Origin: Hymenobacter busanensis
GTDB taxonomy: Bacteria; Bacteroidota; Bacteroidia; Cytophagales; Hymenobacteraceae
Direction of reading: 5' to 3'
DNA: 64,000 nt
Assembly (NCBI RefSeq): GCF_008727865.1
Contig: NZ_VTWU01000003.1
Span: 434,001-498,000 of the forward strand
Position numbers and translations under genes: made by a program. Under the pieces are notes generated by a model. The model was not told the origin of the DNA, made no database searches, and was given only the letters and a program-made list of their open reading frames with translations. The number at the start of each line of letters is the position of its first letter. The first letter of the stretch is position 1. Of the stretch, positions 52,801-60,333 are shown piece after piece.

Positions 52801-52903
52801 TAAAACGGTGGTGGACGCCGCTACGGCTGATTTGCGCGAAGCCTGGACCAACGGCCCGGTCAACCGCGTTATGGCCGGCGAAGAACTAACCCTGCAAGCT
52901 TAG
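49862..52903 (+). CDS. purL: Phosphoribosylformylglycinamidine synthase with fused PurS-like domain
   Basis: 1013 residues from a TTG (no ATG or GTG lies near). Converts formyl-GAR to FGAM with ATP and glutamine. Residues 1-~200 look like a duplicated PurS-type domain; the rest is the PurL synthetase: TWSEHCKHKEF (catalytic His), WKVETHNSPSAIDPYGG, LGNNRDPLATG, DNGAGGLSSSVGEL, SGKDSMKNDF and HDLSDGGLAVA. Between the small (~740) and the large (~1300, with glutaminase) forms; the glutaminase is the separate purQ 12 bp downstream. First gene of the purine block. Confidence 0.92.
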   Translation: MNETASHTIQLIPRPGQHDGEGARVAEAARRHLHLLTGHVQTSAVYTVRYPLTAAQLESFAAQCLQDPLLNDAALDQWAVGPEFKSFILVAKGPGVTDDEGTSAQNALQDFLGLELDIRTQHIFSKRLYLLENELPETDLRRLAEELLGNKLINRFVVGHTAQGIRDFTPQPGGGADSTTHTIRLENLTDAELLQLSKENVYALNLEEMRAIRDYYYAPATQISRAEAGLTPDPTDCELEILAQTWSEHCKHKEFAAVIRYRNAVTGEEKEVDGLFKTYIKGATSEVDRLLRANGNDWLIKVFSDNAGAVRINKDSLFVWKVETHNSPSAIDPYGGAITGILGNNRDPLATGIGGARLLFNTNVLCFGPPNWSGPLLTGQLHPRRVFEGVRKGIEDGGNKSGVPTVNGAIVFDERYRGKPLVYCGTGAVLPMQLAGQDAWEKKIDAGDRIIMAGGRVGKDGIHGATFSSIELDEAAPATAVQIGSPITQKLAMDFLLLATRRGLIKCSTDNGAGGLSSSVGELAGISGGATVELEKVPLKYPGLRPWEIFLSESQERFTLVVEPSKLAELNALAAEMEVELSDIGQFTDNGRLDVTFDGQPVASLSLEFLHEGVPRKVLDAEWHLPTLHEPKLPASLDATGLLLKLLGALNICSREAVIRQYDHEVKGRTVVKPLMGRTGQAPQDAAVVQFNFESWEGVAVSNGILPRYGDIDPYQMSAGAFDEAVRQIISVGGKLPNLTPGDGIFWSVNDNFCVPDSVYDPVTNPDGKQKLAALVQLCEALRDMCVAYHIPLTSGKDSMKNDFKADGQKISVPPTVLYSMTALMPDVRRAVTSDFKAAGDVVYLLGDTYDELGGSELYHLFGELGQNVPLVRPEEAKELYQKVGEAHEQNLILSCHDLSDGGLAVAVAESLFGDDSLGAELTLEGELPALTELFSESHSRFVATVAPEDVVAFEALMASRATRLGIVTDGGRLVIRHQDKTVVDAATADLREAWTNGPVNRVMAGEELTLQA

Positions 52904-52907
52904 GAGG
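52902..52907 (+). promoter_or_regulatory. Perfect Shine-Dalgarno before purQ
   Basis: AGGAGG at 52902-52907, 8 bases before the ATG at 52916. It overlaps the last base of the purL stop and decides the purQ start (an in-frame GTG at 52907 is inside the site). Unusual here, since the other genes in this window lack such sites. Confidence 0.7.
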
Positions 52908-52915
52908 TGGAGACG

Positions 52916-53851
52916 ATGAGCAATCAAGCAGAAAACCTGACGACGCAGATGGCCGACAGCACCGCTGCCGAACAACGGAACAACGAACAACGCGTCCATG
53001 CTTTGGTCCTGACGGGCTTCGGCATCAACTGCGAGGAAGAGCTGGCTGCCGCTTACCGGCTGGCGGGCGGCGCGGCCACCATCGTGCACTTTAATGAAGT
53101 GCTCGGCGGGCAGACCAGCATCCACGACTACGACGTGCTCAACTTCCCCGGCGGCTTCTCCTTCGGTGACGATTTGGGCTCGGGTGTGGTCATGGCCAAC
53201 AAGGTGCGCTTCCGCAAGCTGCCTTCGGGCCGTACGCTGCTGGAGGAAATCGGTGCCTTCATCAAGGCTGGTGGCTACGTGGTGGGCATCTGCAACGGCT
53301 TCCAGATGCTGGTGAAAATGGGCCTCTTGCCCGATTTTGCCGGTCAGCAGGAGCGCGAAGTGACGCTGACCCACAACGCCTCGGGCCGCTACGAGGACCG
53401 GTGGGTGCGCCTGGCGGTGAACCCCAACAACCGCTCCCCCTTCCTCAAGGGCCTGACCTCCCTGGAAGTGCCCGTGCGCCACGGCGAAGGCCGCCTGGTT
53501 ATCCGCGACGAGGCCATCCGCAGCCGCATCCTGGCCGAGGGCCTGAACTGCCTGACCTACTGCGACAGCACCGGCTGCGAAACCGAGCTCTACCCGCTGA
53601 ACCCCAACGGCGCTGAGCTGAACTGCGCCGGCCTCACCGACACCACCGGCCACGTCTTCGGCCTGATGCCGCACCCCGAGGCCTTCCTGTCGCTCTACAA
53701 CCACCCCGACTGGGCCCGGCGCAAGCGCCTCGACCCGAACGCGTCGGAGGAAGGCGACGGGCTGAAGCTGTTCCGCAACATCGTGGAGCACATCAGCCAG
53801 AGCCGCGCCGCGCAGCCCGCCGTGGCTGCCCCGAACGAAGTTTCTCTCTAG
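52916..53851 (+). CDS. purQ: Phosphoribosylformylglycinamidine synthase, glutaminase subunit
   Basis: 311 residues from the ATG after a strong Shine-Dalgarno site. Supplies ammonia to PurL. Class I amidotransferase triad: nucleophile in VVGICNGFQMLVKMG (Cys), and His/Glu in LMPHPEAFLSL. LTGFGINCEEELAAAYRLAG and NFPGGFSFGDDLGSG are typical. A ~30-residue hydrophilic N-terminal extension and a C-terminal helical tail make it longer than the ~225-residue PurQ of Bacillus; the C-terminal region (NHPDWARRKRLDPNA) resembles the glutaminase end of large PurL. Confidence 0.92.
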   Translation: MSNQAENLTTQMADSTAAEQRNNEQRVHALVLTGFGINCEEELAAAYRLAGGAATIVHFNEVLGGQTSIHDYDVLNFPGGFSFGDDLGSGVVMANKVRFRKLPSGRTLLEEIGAFIKAGGYVVGICNGFQMLVKMGLLPDFAGQQEREVTLTHNASGRYEDRWVRLAVNPNNRSPFLKGLTSLEVPVRHGEGRLVIRDEAIRSRILAEGLNCLTYCDSTGCETELYPLNPNGAELNCAGLTDTTGHVFGLMPHPEAFLSLYNHPDWARRKRLDPNASEEGDGLKLFRNIVEHISQSRAAQPAVAAPNEVSL

Positions 53852-53871
53852 CCGCCCCGACGCTTAGCGCC

Positions 53872-54819
53872 ATGAACACGCTCCCGTATTTCAACACGCC
53901 CCAGCTGGAACTGCTGCACCGCGGCAAAGTCCGCGACTCGTACCGCGTGCCCTCGGGCGAGCGGCTTATCGTCGTGACGGACCGCCTCTCGGCCTTCGAC
54001 TCGGTGCTGGAAACCGCTATTCCCTACAAAGGGGCCGTGCTCAACGGCCTGGCCGATTTCTGGTTCGATAAGACCCAGGGCATCGTGCCCAACCACGTCA
54101 TCCGCGTGGTCGATCCGAACGCCATGCTGGTGAAAGAGGCCGAGCCGATTCGGGTGGAAATGGTGGTGCGCGGCTACCTCACCGGCTCCATGCTGCGCGG
54201 CTACCTCAGCGGCCAGCGTACCTTCTCGGGCGTATCGGTGCCCGACGGGCTGACCAAGCATCAGCGCTTCCCCGAGCCCCTCGTGACGCCGACCACCAAG
54301 GAGGAATCCGACCGCGAAATCACCCCGGAAAACCTCGTTTCGGAAGGCTGGGTAGCGGCCGAGCTGTACGAGCAGATGCGCGTCGTGGCGCTGCGGCTGT
54401 TCAACTTCGCCTCGGCGTGGATGGCCGAGCGCGGCATCATCCTGGTCGATACCAAGTACGAGTTCGGCCTGCTCAACGGAGAGCTGATTCTCATCGACGA
54501 AATCCACACGCCCGACTCCTCGCGCTTCTGGGACGCGGCCGACTACGCCTCGAACCCCGAAGAGGCTACCCAGATGGACAAGGAGTACATCCGCCAGTGG
54601 CTGATTGCCCACAAAGTCGACGGCAACTACCCCACGGCCCTCACGCCGGAAGTAACCGCCGAAGCTGCCCGCCGCTACCTCGACATCTACCAGCGCATCA
54701 CCGGGCAGCCCCTGGCCGGCGCCGCCGACGAGGGCGTGAACGTGCCCGCCCGCCTGGTGCAGAACCTGGTGAAGGCCGGCTACATGCAGGACGAGCCGGT
54801 GGAGCAGCTGAACGGATGA
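53872..54819 (+). CDS. purC: Phosphoribosylaminoimidazole-succinocarboxamide synthase
   Basis: 315 residues. Joins CAIR and aspartate (SAICAR synthase). Signatures are LLHRGKVRDSY, VTDRLSAFDSV, VRGYLTGSMLRGYL, ILVDTKYEFGL and LIDEIHTPDSSRFW. The length and insertion ATQMDKEYIRQWLIA are those of the longer, 'eukaryote-like' bacterial form. It lies 20 bp after purQ. Its stop overlaps the next small ORF (ATGA). Confidence 0.95.
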   Translation: MNTLPYFNTPQLELLHRGKVRDSYRVPSGERLIVVTDRLSAFDSVLETAIPYKGAVLNGLADFWFDKTQGIVPNHVIRVVDPNAMLVKEAEPIRVEMVVRGYLTGSMLRGYLSGQRTFSGVSVPDGLTKHQRFPEPLVTPTTKEESDREITPENLVSEGWVAAELYEQMRVVALRLFNFASAWMAERGIILVDTKYEFGLLNGELILIDEIHTPDSSRFWDAADYASNPEEATQMDKEYIRQWLIAHKVDGNYPTALTPEVTAEAARRYLDIYQRITGQPLAGAADEGVNVPARLVQNLVKAGYMQDEPVEQLNG

Positions 54820-54956
54820 ACATGGAAGCGGTAGGCCAGCAGTACGCGCTCAACGACGGCGAAATCCGCGCCGTCGAGCTGAGCCTGCGCTACGGTGAGC
54901 CCGCCGCCTATAATCTAGCTGTAGAAACCCAGTCCCTGCCCATACTTGAAGCCTGA
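54816..54956 (+). CDS. 46-aa ORF coupled to purC and a GNAT gene
   Basis: The ATG overlaps the purC stop by 4 bp (ATGA); its own TGA overlaps the next ATG by one base (TGATG). Sequence: MNMEAVGQQYALNDGEI, RAVELSLRYGEPAAY, NLAVETQSLPILEA; acidic, no cysteines, signal or membrane segment. No family recognised. The tight double overlap with coding neighbours argues for translation. It may be an accessory of the purine or acetyltransferase enzyme. Confidence 0.55.
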   Translation: MNMEAVGQQYALNDGEIRAVELSLRYGEPAAYNLAVETQSLPILEA

Positions 54957-55465
54957 TGCCACGTTCCCTCTACCTCGTTGCCTCGCACCCCGATGCCCCA
55001 CAGGCCCAGCCGCTCATCGACGCCTTATCGGCTGACCTGGGCACGCGCTTCGGCAGCGACGGCCGCGACTCGTTTCGGGACTGGCAAGCAGACGATTCCA
55101 GGCACGTGTTCCTGCTGGTGTGCAACGACGACGAAGCCGTGGGCTGCGGCGCGGTGCGGCCTATTTCGGACAGCATCGGCGAAGTGAAGCGCATGTACGC
55201 CAAGTACCCCGGCCAAGGCATTGGGCGGGCGGTGCTGGCTGGGCTGGAAGCGGCCGCGTGGCAGGCCGGTTACACCGAGCTGTGGTTGGAAACCCGCGTG
55301 GCCAACGTGGAAGCGTGCCGCTTCTACCTGAAACGCGGTTACCAACGCATTGCCAACTACGGCCGCTACGCCGGGCGTGACAACTCGGCTTGCTTTGGCC
55401 GCTACCTAGGCCCGGTGCCAGCCTCTTCTCAACCTGAATTACTTCCGTCCCTTGGCAACTCCTAA
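54956..55465 (+). CDS. GNAT-family N-acetyltransferase
   Basis: 169 residues. The acetyl-CoA fold is visible: VGCGAVRPISDSIGEVKRMYA then the P-loop-like AKYPGQGIGRAVLAGLEAAAWQAG (Q/RxxGxG/A), LWLETRVANVEACRFYLKRGYQR. The substrate could be a small molecule or a protein N terminus. It is embedded in the purine operon, starting inside the stop of the 46-aa ORF and overlapping purD by 14 bp, so it is co-translated with purine enzymes, although a role in purine synthesis is not established. Confidence 0.85.
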   Translation: MPRSLYLVASHPDAPQAQPLIDALSADLGTRFGSDGRDSFRDWQADDSRHVFLLVCNDDEAVGCGAVRPISDSIGEVKRMYAKYPGQGIGRAVLAGLEAAAWQAGYTELWLETRVANVEACRFYLKRGYQRIANYGRYAGRDNSACFGRYLGPVPASSQPELLPSLGNS

Positions 55466-56750
55466 AACCACCATTGTGCTGCTCGGCAGCGGCGCCCGCG
55501 AACATGCCCTGGCCTGGAAACTACGCCAAGACGGTGCGCAAGTGCGCGTGTTGCCCGGAAATGCCGGCATCCCCGGCTCGGTGCCCGCCGTCAGCGCCAC
55601 CGATTTTCCGGCCATTCAGCAGTTCTGCCAGGAGCACGATGCAAAGCTCATCGTAGTCGGCCCCGAGGCGCCGCTGGCCGCCGGTGTGGCCGACTACTTC
55701 GAGGGCTCCGACATCCGCGTGTTTGGCCCGCGCAAGGCCGCTGCCGTGCTGGAAAGCTCCAAGGTGTGGTCGAAAGACTTCATGCGCCGCCACGGCGTGG
55801 CCACCGGCCGGGCCTGGACGTTCCGCTCCGATCAGCTCGACCAAGCCCGCACCGCCGCCGCCGAGCTGCAGGGCCACGCCGTGCTGAAATTCGACGGGCT
55901 AGCTGCCGGCAAGGGCGTGTGGGTATGCGCTTCGGAAGCCGAGTTTGACGCCGCCCTGACGGAAATGCAGGCCCTGGCCCCGGCTGGCCACGACTGGTAC
56001 TCCTTCCTGGTCGAAGAAAAGCTCACCGGTCCCGAAATCAGCATCATCGGCCTGACCGACGGCAACGTGATGCGCCTGTTTGCACCCTCGCAGGACCACA
56101 AGCAGCTGCTGGCCGGCGACCAGGGCCCCAACACCGGCGGCATGGGCGCCTATTGCCCCGTGCCCTTTGCCGACGACAACGTGCTGGCCCTGATCCGCGA
56201 GGCCATCATCGAGCCGACGCTGAACGGGCTGCGCACCGAAGGCCTGCCGTTCATGGGCTTCCTCTACTTCGGCATCATGCTCACGCCCAGCGGGCCGAAG
56301 CTCTTGGAATACAACGTGCGCCTCGGCGACCCGGAGGCGCAGGTGCTGCTGGCCAGCCTGGGCAGCAGCTTGGTGGACTTGATTACCGCCGCGCTGGATG
56401 GCCGCTTGGCGGAGGTGGGCGTGCGCCAGAAGCCTGGGGCGTTTGTGGGAGTGGTGTTGGCTTCGGGCGGGTACCCGGCGGCGGAGTTTCCGACCGGGTT
56501 TGTTATCGAAGGAATCGACACCGTATCCCCGGGCACCTTGGTGTTTCAGGGGGGCACGCGGCCGGGGCCCGCCGGGTTATTGGTGACCGGCGGGGGCCGC
56601 GTGCTGACGGTAGTAGCCAGCGGCCCCGACCTGGAGCTGGCCGTGGAGCGCGCCTACGCGGAAGTCAAAAAAATAACGTTTCAGGGGGCCTATTACCGCA
56701 CCGACATCGGCCAGCGCCCCGCGCCGGAACTCATCGGCCAAGCCTATTAA
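55452..56750 (+). CDS. purD: Phosphoribosylamine-glycine ligase
   Basis: 432 residues from a TTG; family homology begins at residue 6 (TTIVLLGSGAREHALAWKL). It makes GAR from phosphoribosylamine, glycine and ATP (ATP-grasp). Visible: KLIVVGPEAPLAAGVADYF, the ATP-grasp lysine in VLKFDGLAAGKGV, LLEYNVRLGDPEAQVLL (metal-binding) and LLVTGGGRVLTVVASG. It overlaps the GNAT gene at its start and purN at its end (by one base). Confidence 0.93.
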   Translation: MATPKTTIVLLGSGAREHALAWKLRQDGAQVRVLPGNAGIPGSVPAVSATDFPAIQQFCQEHDAKLIVVGPEAPLAAGVADYFEGSDIRVFGPRKAAAVLESSKVWSKDFMRRHGVATGRAWTFRSDQLDQARTAAAELQGHAVLKFDGLAAGKGVWVCASEAEFDAALTEMQALAPAGHDWYSFLVEEKLTGPEISIIGLTDGNVMRLFAPSQDHKQLLAGDQGPNTGGMGAYCPVPFADDNVLALIREAIIEPTLNGLRTEGLPFMGFLYFGIMLTPSGPKLLEYNVRLGDPEAQVLLASLGSSLVDLITAALDGRLAEVGVRQKPGAFVGVVLASGGYPAAEFPTGFVIEGIDTVSPGTLVFQGGTRPGPAGLLVTGGGRVLTVVASGPDLELAVERAYAEVKKITFQGAYYRTDIGQRPAPELIGQAY

Positions 56751-57448
56751 TGATGACGAACCCGCGCGAATCGTTCAACAAGAAGGACACTACGACTTCA
56801 AGTCGTAGTGCCACTTCGCCCGCGCCGTCGGGAAAAGCCCGCCTCGCCATCCTGCTTTCGGGCCGCGGTTCCAACATGCTGGCCCTGGCCCGCGCGGTGC
56901 GCGAAGGCGGGCTGCAAGGATTGGCCGAGGTAGCGGTGGTGTTCAGCAACATTCCCGAAGCCGCCGGCCTGCAAGCCGCCGCCGAGCTGGGCTACGCCAC
57001 CGCCAGCATCGACTCTCGCGGCCGGAAGCGCGCCGAATTCGACGCCGAAGTAGTGGCGAAGCTGCGGGAGTTTCAGCCCGATTACGTGGTGCTGGCCGGC
57101 TACATGCGCATTCTGTCGCCCACGTTCATTCGCACGTTTGCCGGCCGCATCCTCAATATTCACCCCGCCGACACGCACCAGCACCAGGGCCTGCACGCCT
57201 ACGAGTGGGCCTGGGAAAATCGCCTGCCCGAAACGAAAATCACCGTCCACCTCGTTGACGAAGGACTTGACACCGGCCCCGTGCTGGCCCAGGCGCCCGT
57301 TGACCTGCGCGGTGCCCAATCCTTGGAAGAAGTAGAGCAACGCGGGCTGGCCGTGGAACACCAGTTCTACGCCGATACCCTCGCCCGCCTCATCCGCGGC
57401 GAGCTGCACCCCGAAACCCCGGCCCCCGCTGCTGCCACCCAACCCTAG
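56750..57448 (+). CDS. purN: Phosphoribosylglycinamide formyltransferase with inserted N-terminal palindrome
   Basis: 232 residues; the ATG shares its A with the purD TAA. Transfers formyl from 10-formyl-THF to GAR. The Asn-His-Asp triad: ILNIHPADTHQHQG (Asn, His) and DEGLDTGPVLAQ (Asp); the N-terminal core RLAILLSGRGSNML starts only at residue 32. The preceding 31 residues (KKDTTTSSRSATSPAPSGK) have no family counterpart; their DNA holds a perfect 11-bp inverted repeat (56788-56810). The extension probably arose by insertion of a repeat element. Confidence 0.9.
   Translation: MMTNPRESFNKKDTTTSSRSATSPAPSGKARLAILLSGRGSNMLALARAVREGGLQGLAEVAVVFSNIPEAAGLQAAAELGYATASIDSRGRKRAEFDAEVVAKLREFQPDYVVLAGYMRILSPTFIRTFAGRILNIHPADTHQHQGLHAYEWAWENRLPETKITVHLVDEGLDTGPVLAQAPVDLRGAQSLEEVEQRGLAVEHQFYADTLARLIRGELHPETPAPAAATQP
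56788..56810 (+). repeat. Palindrome inside the purN reading frame
   Basis: CACTACGACTT-C-AAGTCGTAGTG: 11-bp perfect arms with a single central base, in frame, adding no stop codon. Confidence 0.7.
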
Positions 57449-57498
57449 CGGCCTCCTTTCCCCTTTCTCAAGCCCCCACCCAGTACCCGTCGGCCTAA

Positions 57499-57526
57499 CA
57501 ACCGGCAACTGACAACTGACAACTCG
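57499..57526 (+). repeat. Four tandem heptamers (CAACNNN) before purF
   Basis: CAACCGG, CAACTGA, CAACTGA and CAACTCG, contiguous, ending 2 bases before the purF ATG. Same unit type as the array before macA. Confidence 0.85.
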
Positions 57527-57528
57527 AT

Positions 57529-59031
57529 ATGTGCGGAATCGTTGGTTTTTTCGGCCCGGATGATGTCGTCGGCGACATTGTCGTCGGCCTCACGGCCTTG
57601 CAGCACCGCGGGCAGGACGCCGCCGGTATTGCCACCTTCGACGGCAACTTTCACCTGCACAAAGGCAACGGGCTGATCAACGACGTGTTCAAGCCCAAGC
57701 ACCTCAAGAAGCTCACCGGCAACATCGGCATCGGCCACGTGCGCTACACCACCCAGGGCTCCAACGACGCCGAGCTGGCCCAGCCCTTCACCACCAGCTA
57801 CCCCTTCGGGCTGGCCATGGTGCACAACGGCAACGTCATCAACTTCCGCTCGGCCGCCAAGCGCCTGCACGAGAAGTACCACGTGCTGCCCAAGACCAGC
57901 AACGACCTAGAGCTGATCATGTACACCTTCGCCTCGGAGCTGCGCCTGAAAAACCTCGATGCGCTGTCGGTGGTCGATATTTTCGACGCCGTCGAAACGA
58001 CCCAAGAGCTGGTGAAAGGCGCCTACGCCACCATCACCACCATTGCCGGCCACGGCCTGTTGGCCTTCAACGACCCGCTGGGCATCCGTCCGCTCGTCAT
58101 GGGCCGTCGCAACACCCCCGACGGGCCGGTTTTCGCCTTCGCCTCCGAAAGCACCTGCTTCGATTACCTGGATTTTGAGCTGATCGAGGACATTGGCCCC
58201 GGCCAGGCGGTGTTCATCGACAAGGAATTCAACGTGCACTTCAAGAACCAGCCGGCCAAAACCAAGGCGTTCTGCGTGTTCGAGCACATCTATTTCGCCC
58301 GCGAAGATTCCGTGATTCACGGCCGCTTGGTGGCCCGCGAACGGGTGCGCCTGGGCAAGATGCTGGCCCGCAAGGTTATCGAGTCGGGCATCCAACCCGA
58401 CATGGTTATCGACGTGCCGTCGTCGGGCTACTTCGCGGCTTCCGGTTTGGCCGAGGCCATTGGCGTGCCCTACCGCCGCGTGCTGGTGAAAAACAACCAC
58501 ATGGGCCGCTCCTTTATCGTGAGCAGCCAGGCCGGGCGCGAAGACGTGGTAAAGAAAAAGCTCAACCCCATCCGCGAGTTTGTGGAAGGCAAGAAGATTG
58601 CCGTGGTCGACGACAGCATCGTGCGCGGCACCACCTCGCGGCGCATCGTGCGCATTCTGCGCGAAGCCGGCGCCACCGAGGTGTACTTCATTTCCTCGGC
58701 GCCGCCCATCATTTCGCCCTGCATCTACGGTATCGACATGGCCATGAGCACCGAGCTGATTGCGGCCAACTACACCGAGGAGGAAATCTGCCGCTACATC
58801 GAGGCCGACAAGGTGATTTACCAATCCCTGGAAGATTTGCAAACGCTCTTCGGCGAGGACAAAGGCCACGGTGGTAGCTGCTTCGCCTGCTTCTCGGGCC
58901 AGTACCCCACCGGCGACGTGACCAAGTACCTGCGCCACATTCAGGAGGAGCGCACCAGCCACCGCCAGAAAGAGGAACGCCCGACGGGAACGTCGGTCAG
59001 CGCCAAAGCGCCGGCGCCCACGGAACACTAG
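57529..59031 (+). CDS. purF: Amidophosphoribosyltransferase (Fe-S type)
   Basis: 500 residues starting MCGIVGFFG; Cys2 becomes the N-terminal nucleophile, with no propeptide. First step from PRPP to phosphoribosylamine. Motifs are ALQHRGQDAAGIA, GHVRYTTQG, VHNGNVINF and the PRPP loop KIAVVDDSIVRGTTSRRI. Cysteines in FCVFEHIYF, IISPCIYG and GSCFACFSGQYP match the [4Fe-4S] ligand positions of the Bacillus-type enzyme. A poorly conserved charged tail ends it. A 119-bp inverted-repeat element separates it from purM. Confidence 0.95.
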   Translation: MCGIVGFFGPDDVVGDIVVGLTALQHRGQDAAGIATFDGNFHLHKGNGLINDVFKPKHLKKLTGNIGIGHVRYTTQGSNDAELAQPFTTSYPFGLAMVHNGNVINFRSAAKRLHEKYHVLPKTSNDLELIMYTFASELRLKNLDALSVVDIFDAVETTQELVKGAYATITTIAGHGLLAFNDPLGIRPLVMGRRNTPDGPVFAFASESTCFDYLDFELIEDIGPGQAVFIDKEFNVHFKNQPAKTKAFCVFEHIYFAREDSVIHGRLVARERVRLGKMLARKVIESGIQPDMVIDVPSSGYFAASGLAEAIGVPYRRVLVKNNHMGRSFIVSSQAGREDVVKKKLNPIREFVEGKKIAVVDDSIVRGTTSRRIVRILREAGATEVYFISSAPPIISPCIYGIDMAMSTELIAANYTEEEICRYIEADKVIYQSLEDLQTLFGEDKGHGGSCFACFSGQYPTGDVTKYLRHIQEERTSHRQKEERPTGTSVSAKAPAPTEH

Positions 59032-59058
59032 GCCGAGCCCAAGTACATGCCAGCCTCG

Positions 59059-59177
59059 CGTCTGTCATCCTGAGCGGCGCGAAGCAGAGCGAAGGACCGC
59101 ATCACGCAAGCCGGCATTAGCAAGCGAGCCGCTAAACGTGATGAGGTCCTTCGGCTTACGCCTCAGGATGACAGACG
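59059..59177. repeat. 119-bp intergenic inverted-repeat (REP/MITE-like) element
   Basis: Terminal 16-bp perfect inverted repeats (CGTCTGTCATCCTGAG). An inner pair GAAGGACC-g-CATCACG / CGTGATG-a-GGTCCTTC folds with a central loop. It lies wholly in the purF-purM gap. I recall 'TGTCATCCTGAGCG' and 'AAGGACC' strings as frequent dispersed repeats in Hymenobacter and other genomes; not verified here. Confidence 0.8.
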
Positions 59178-59193
59178 AATTTTTCCCTCGCTC

Positions 59194-60312
59194 ATGAGCC
59201 AGACTACCGCCGCCTCCGACCTCAAAGCCACCGCCGGCTACTCCATCGAAGAGGGCAACGCCGCCTCGCGCAACGCCTACCACTGGGCCAAGAAAACCTT
59301 CAGCACCCGCGCCGGCAAGCCGGGCGAACCGGCCCAGGACCTGGAAGGCGGCTTCTCCAACGAAATCCGCTTCGGGGCCGAGCGCCTGGGCATCGGCTCC
59401 GACGGCATTGGCACCAAAATCGAAGTAGCCGAGCGCGTGGACCGCTACGACACCCTGGGCCACGACCTGATTGCCATGGTGGCCGACGATTTGGTGGTGG
59501 CCGGCTTCATCCCAACGAACCTGTCGAACATCATCGACGTGAACACGCTGAACTACGAGGTGGTGGACGAGCTGATGCGCGGCCTGCACGACGCGGCGCA
59601 GTTCAGCTCGATTGCCGTGACGGGCGGGGAAATTGCCGAGCTGGGCAACCGCATCGGCGGCTACCCCGGCGCCCGCATGAACTTCAACTGGTGCTCCACC
59701 GCCGTGGGCGTGCTGCACCCAAGCCTGGCGCGGCCGCTGAGCGGAGCCAACGTGCGCGCCGGCCAGGCGGTGGTGGCCCTCCACTCGCCGTCGTTCCGCT
59801 CCAACGGCTACTCCCTGGCCCGCCGCACCCTCACCAAAGCCTTCGGCGAAGAATGGCACAAAGCCCCTTACACCGGCGCCGACGCCGCCGAAATGGGCTC
59901 GACCTGGGGCGAGGTAATGCTGGCGCCCTCGCTCATTTTCGCGCCGGGCGTCACTGCCATCCTCGATGCCGGCCTGCCGCTGCACGCGGCTGCGCACATT
60001 ACCGGCGGCGGCGTGGCCGACAACTTCAAGCGCGTGTTGAAATCGGGCGTAGGGGCCGAGCTGGATAACCTGTTCGCGCCGCTGCCCGCCATGAGCCAGC
60101 TGGCCGAACTGGGCGGCATCAGCCCCACCGATGCTTACCTGTACTGGAACATGGGTAACGGCATGCTGCTCGTTACCGACGCCGACCAGGCCGTAGCCGT
60201 AGCCGCCGAGCTGACCGCCAAGGGCTACGCCGCCCAGGTGGCCGGCCGCATCATCGCCGAGCCGACGATTACGCTGCGTGTGGCCGCCGGGGAGCTGCAC
60301 TACGACATCTAG
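59194..60312 (+). CDS. purM: Phosphoribosylformylglycinamidine cyclo-ligase (AIR synthase)
   Basis: 372 residues. Closes FGAM to AIR with ATP. Canonical regions: LGIGSDGIGTKIEVA, HDLIAMVADDLVVAGF, VTGGEIAEL, ALHSPSFRSNGYSLAR, AAHITGGGVADNFKRVL and NMGNGMLLVTD. The family's usual GVDGVGTK motif is GSDGIGTK, as in other Bacteroidetes-type PurM. Last gene of the block; a terminator follows 21 bp after the stop. Confidence 0.93.
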   Translation: MSQTTAASDLKATAGYSIEEGNAASRNAYHWAKKTFSTRAGKPGEPAQDLEGGFSNEIRFGAERLGIGSDGIGTKIEVAERVDRYDTLGHDLIAMVADDLVVAGFIPTNLSNIIDVNTLNYEVVDELMRGLHDAAQFSSIAVTGGEIAELGNRIGGYPGARMNFNWCSTAVGVLHPSLARPLSGANVRAGQAVVALHSPSFRSNGYSLARRTLTKAFGEEWHKAPYTGADAAEMGSTWGEVMLAPSLIFAPGVTAILDAGLPLHAAAHITGGGVADNFKRVLKSGVGAELDNLFAPLPAMSQLAELGGISPTDAYLYWNMGNGMLLVTDADQAVAVAAELTAKGYAAQVAGRIIAEPTITLRVAAGELHYDI

Positions 60313-60333
60313 ACTCCAGCATCCGCCGGATTG

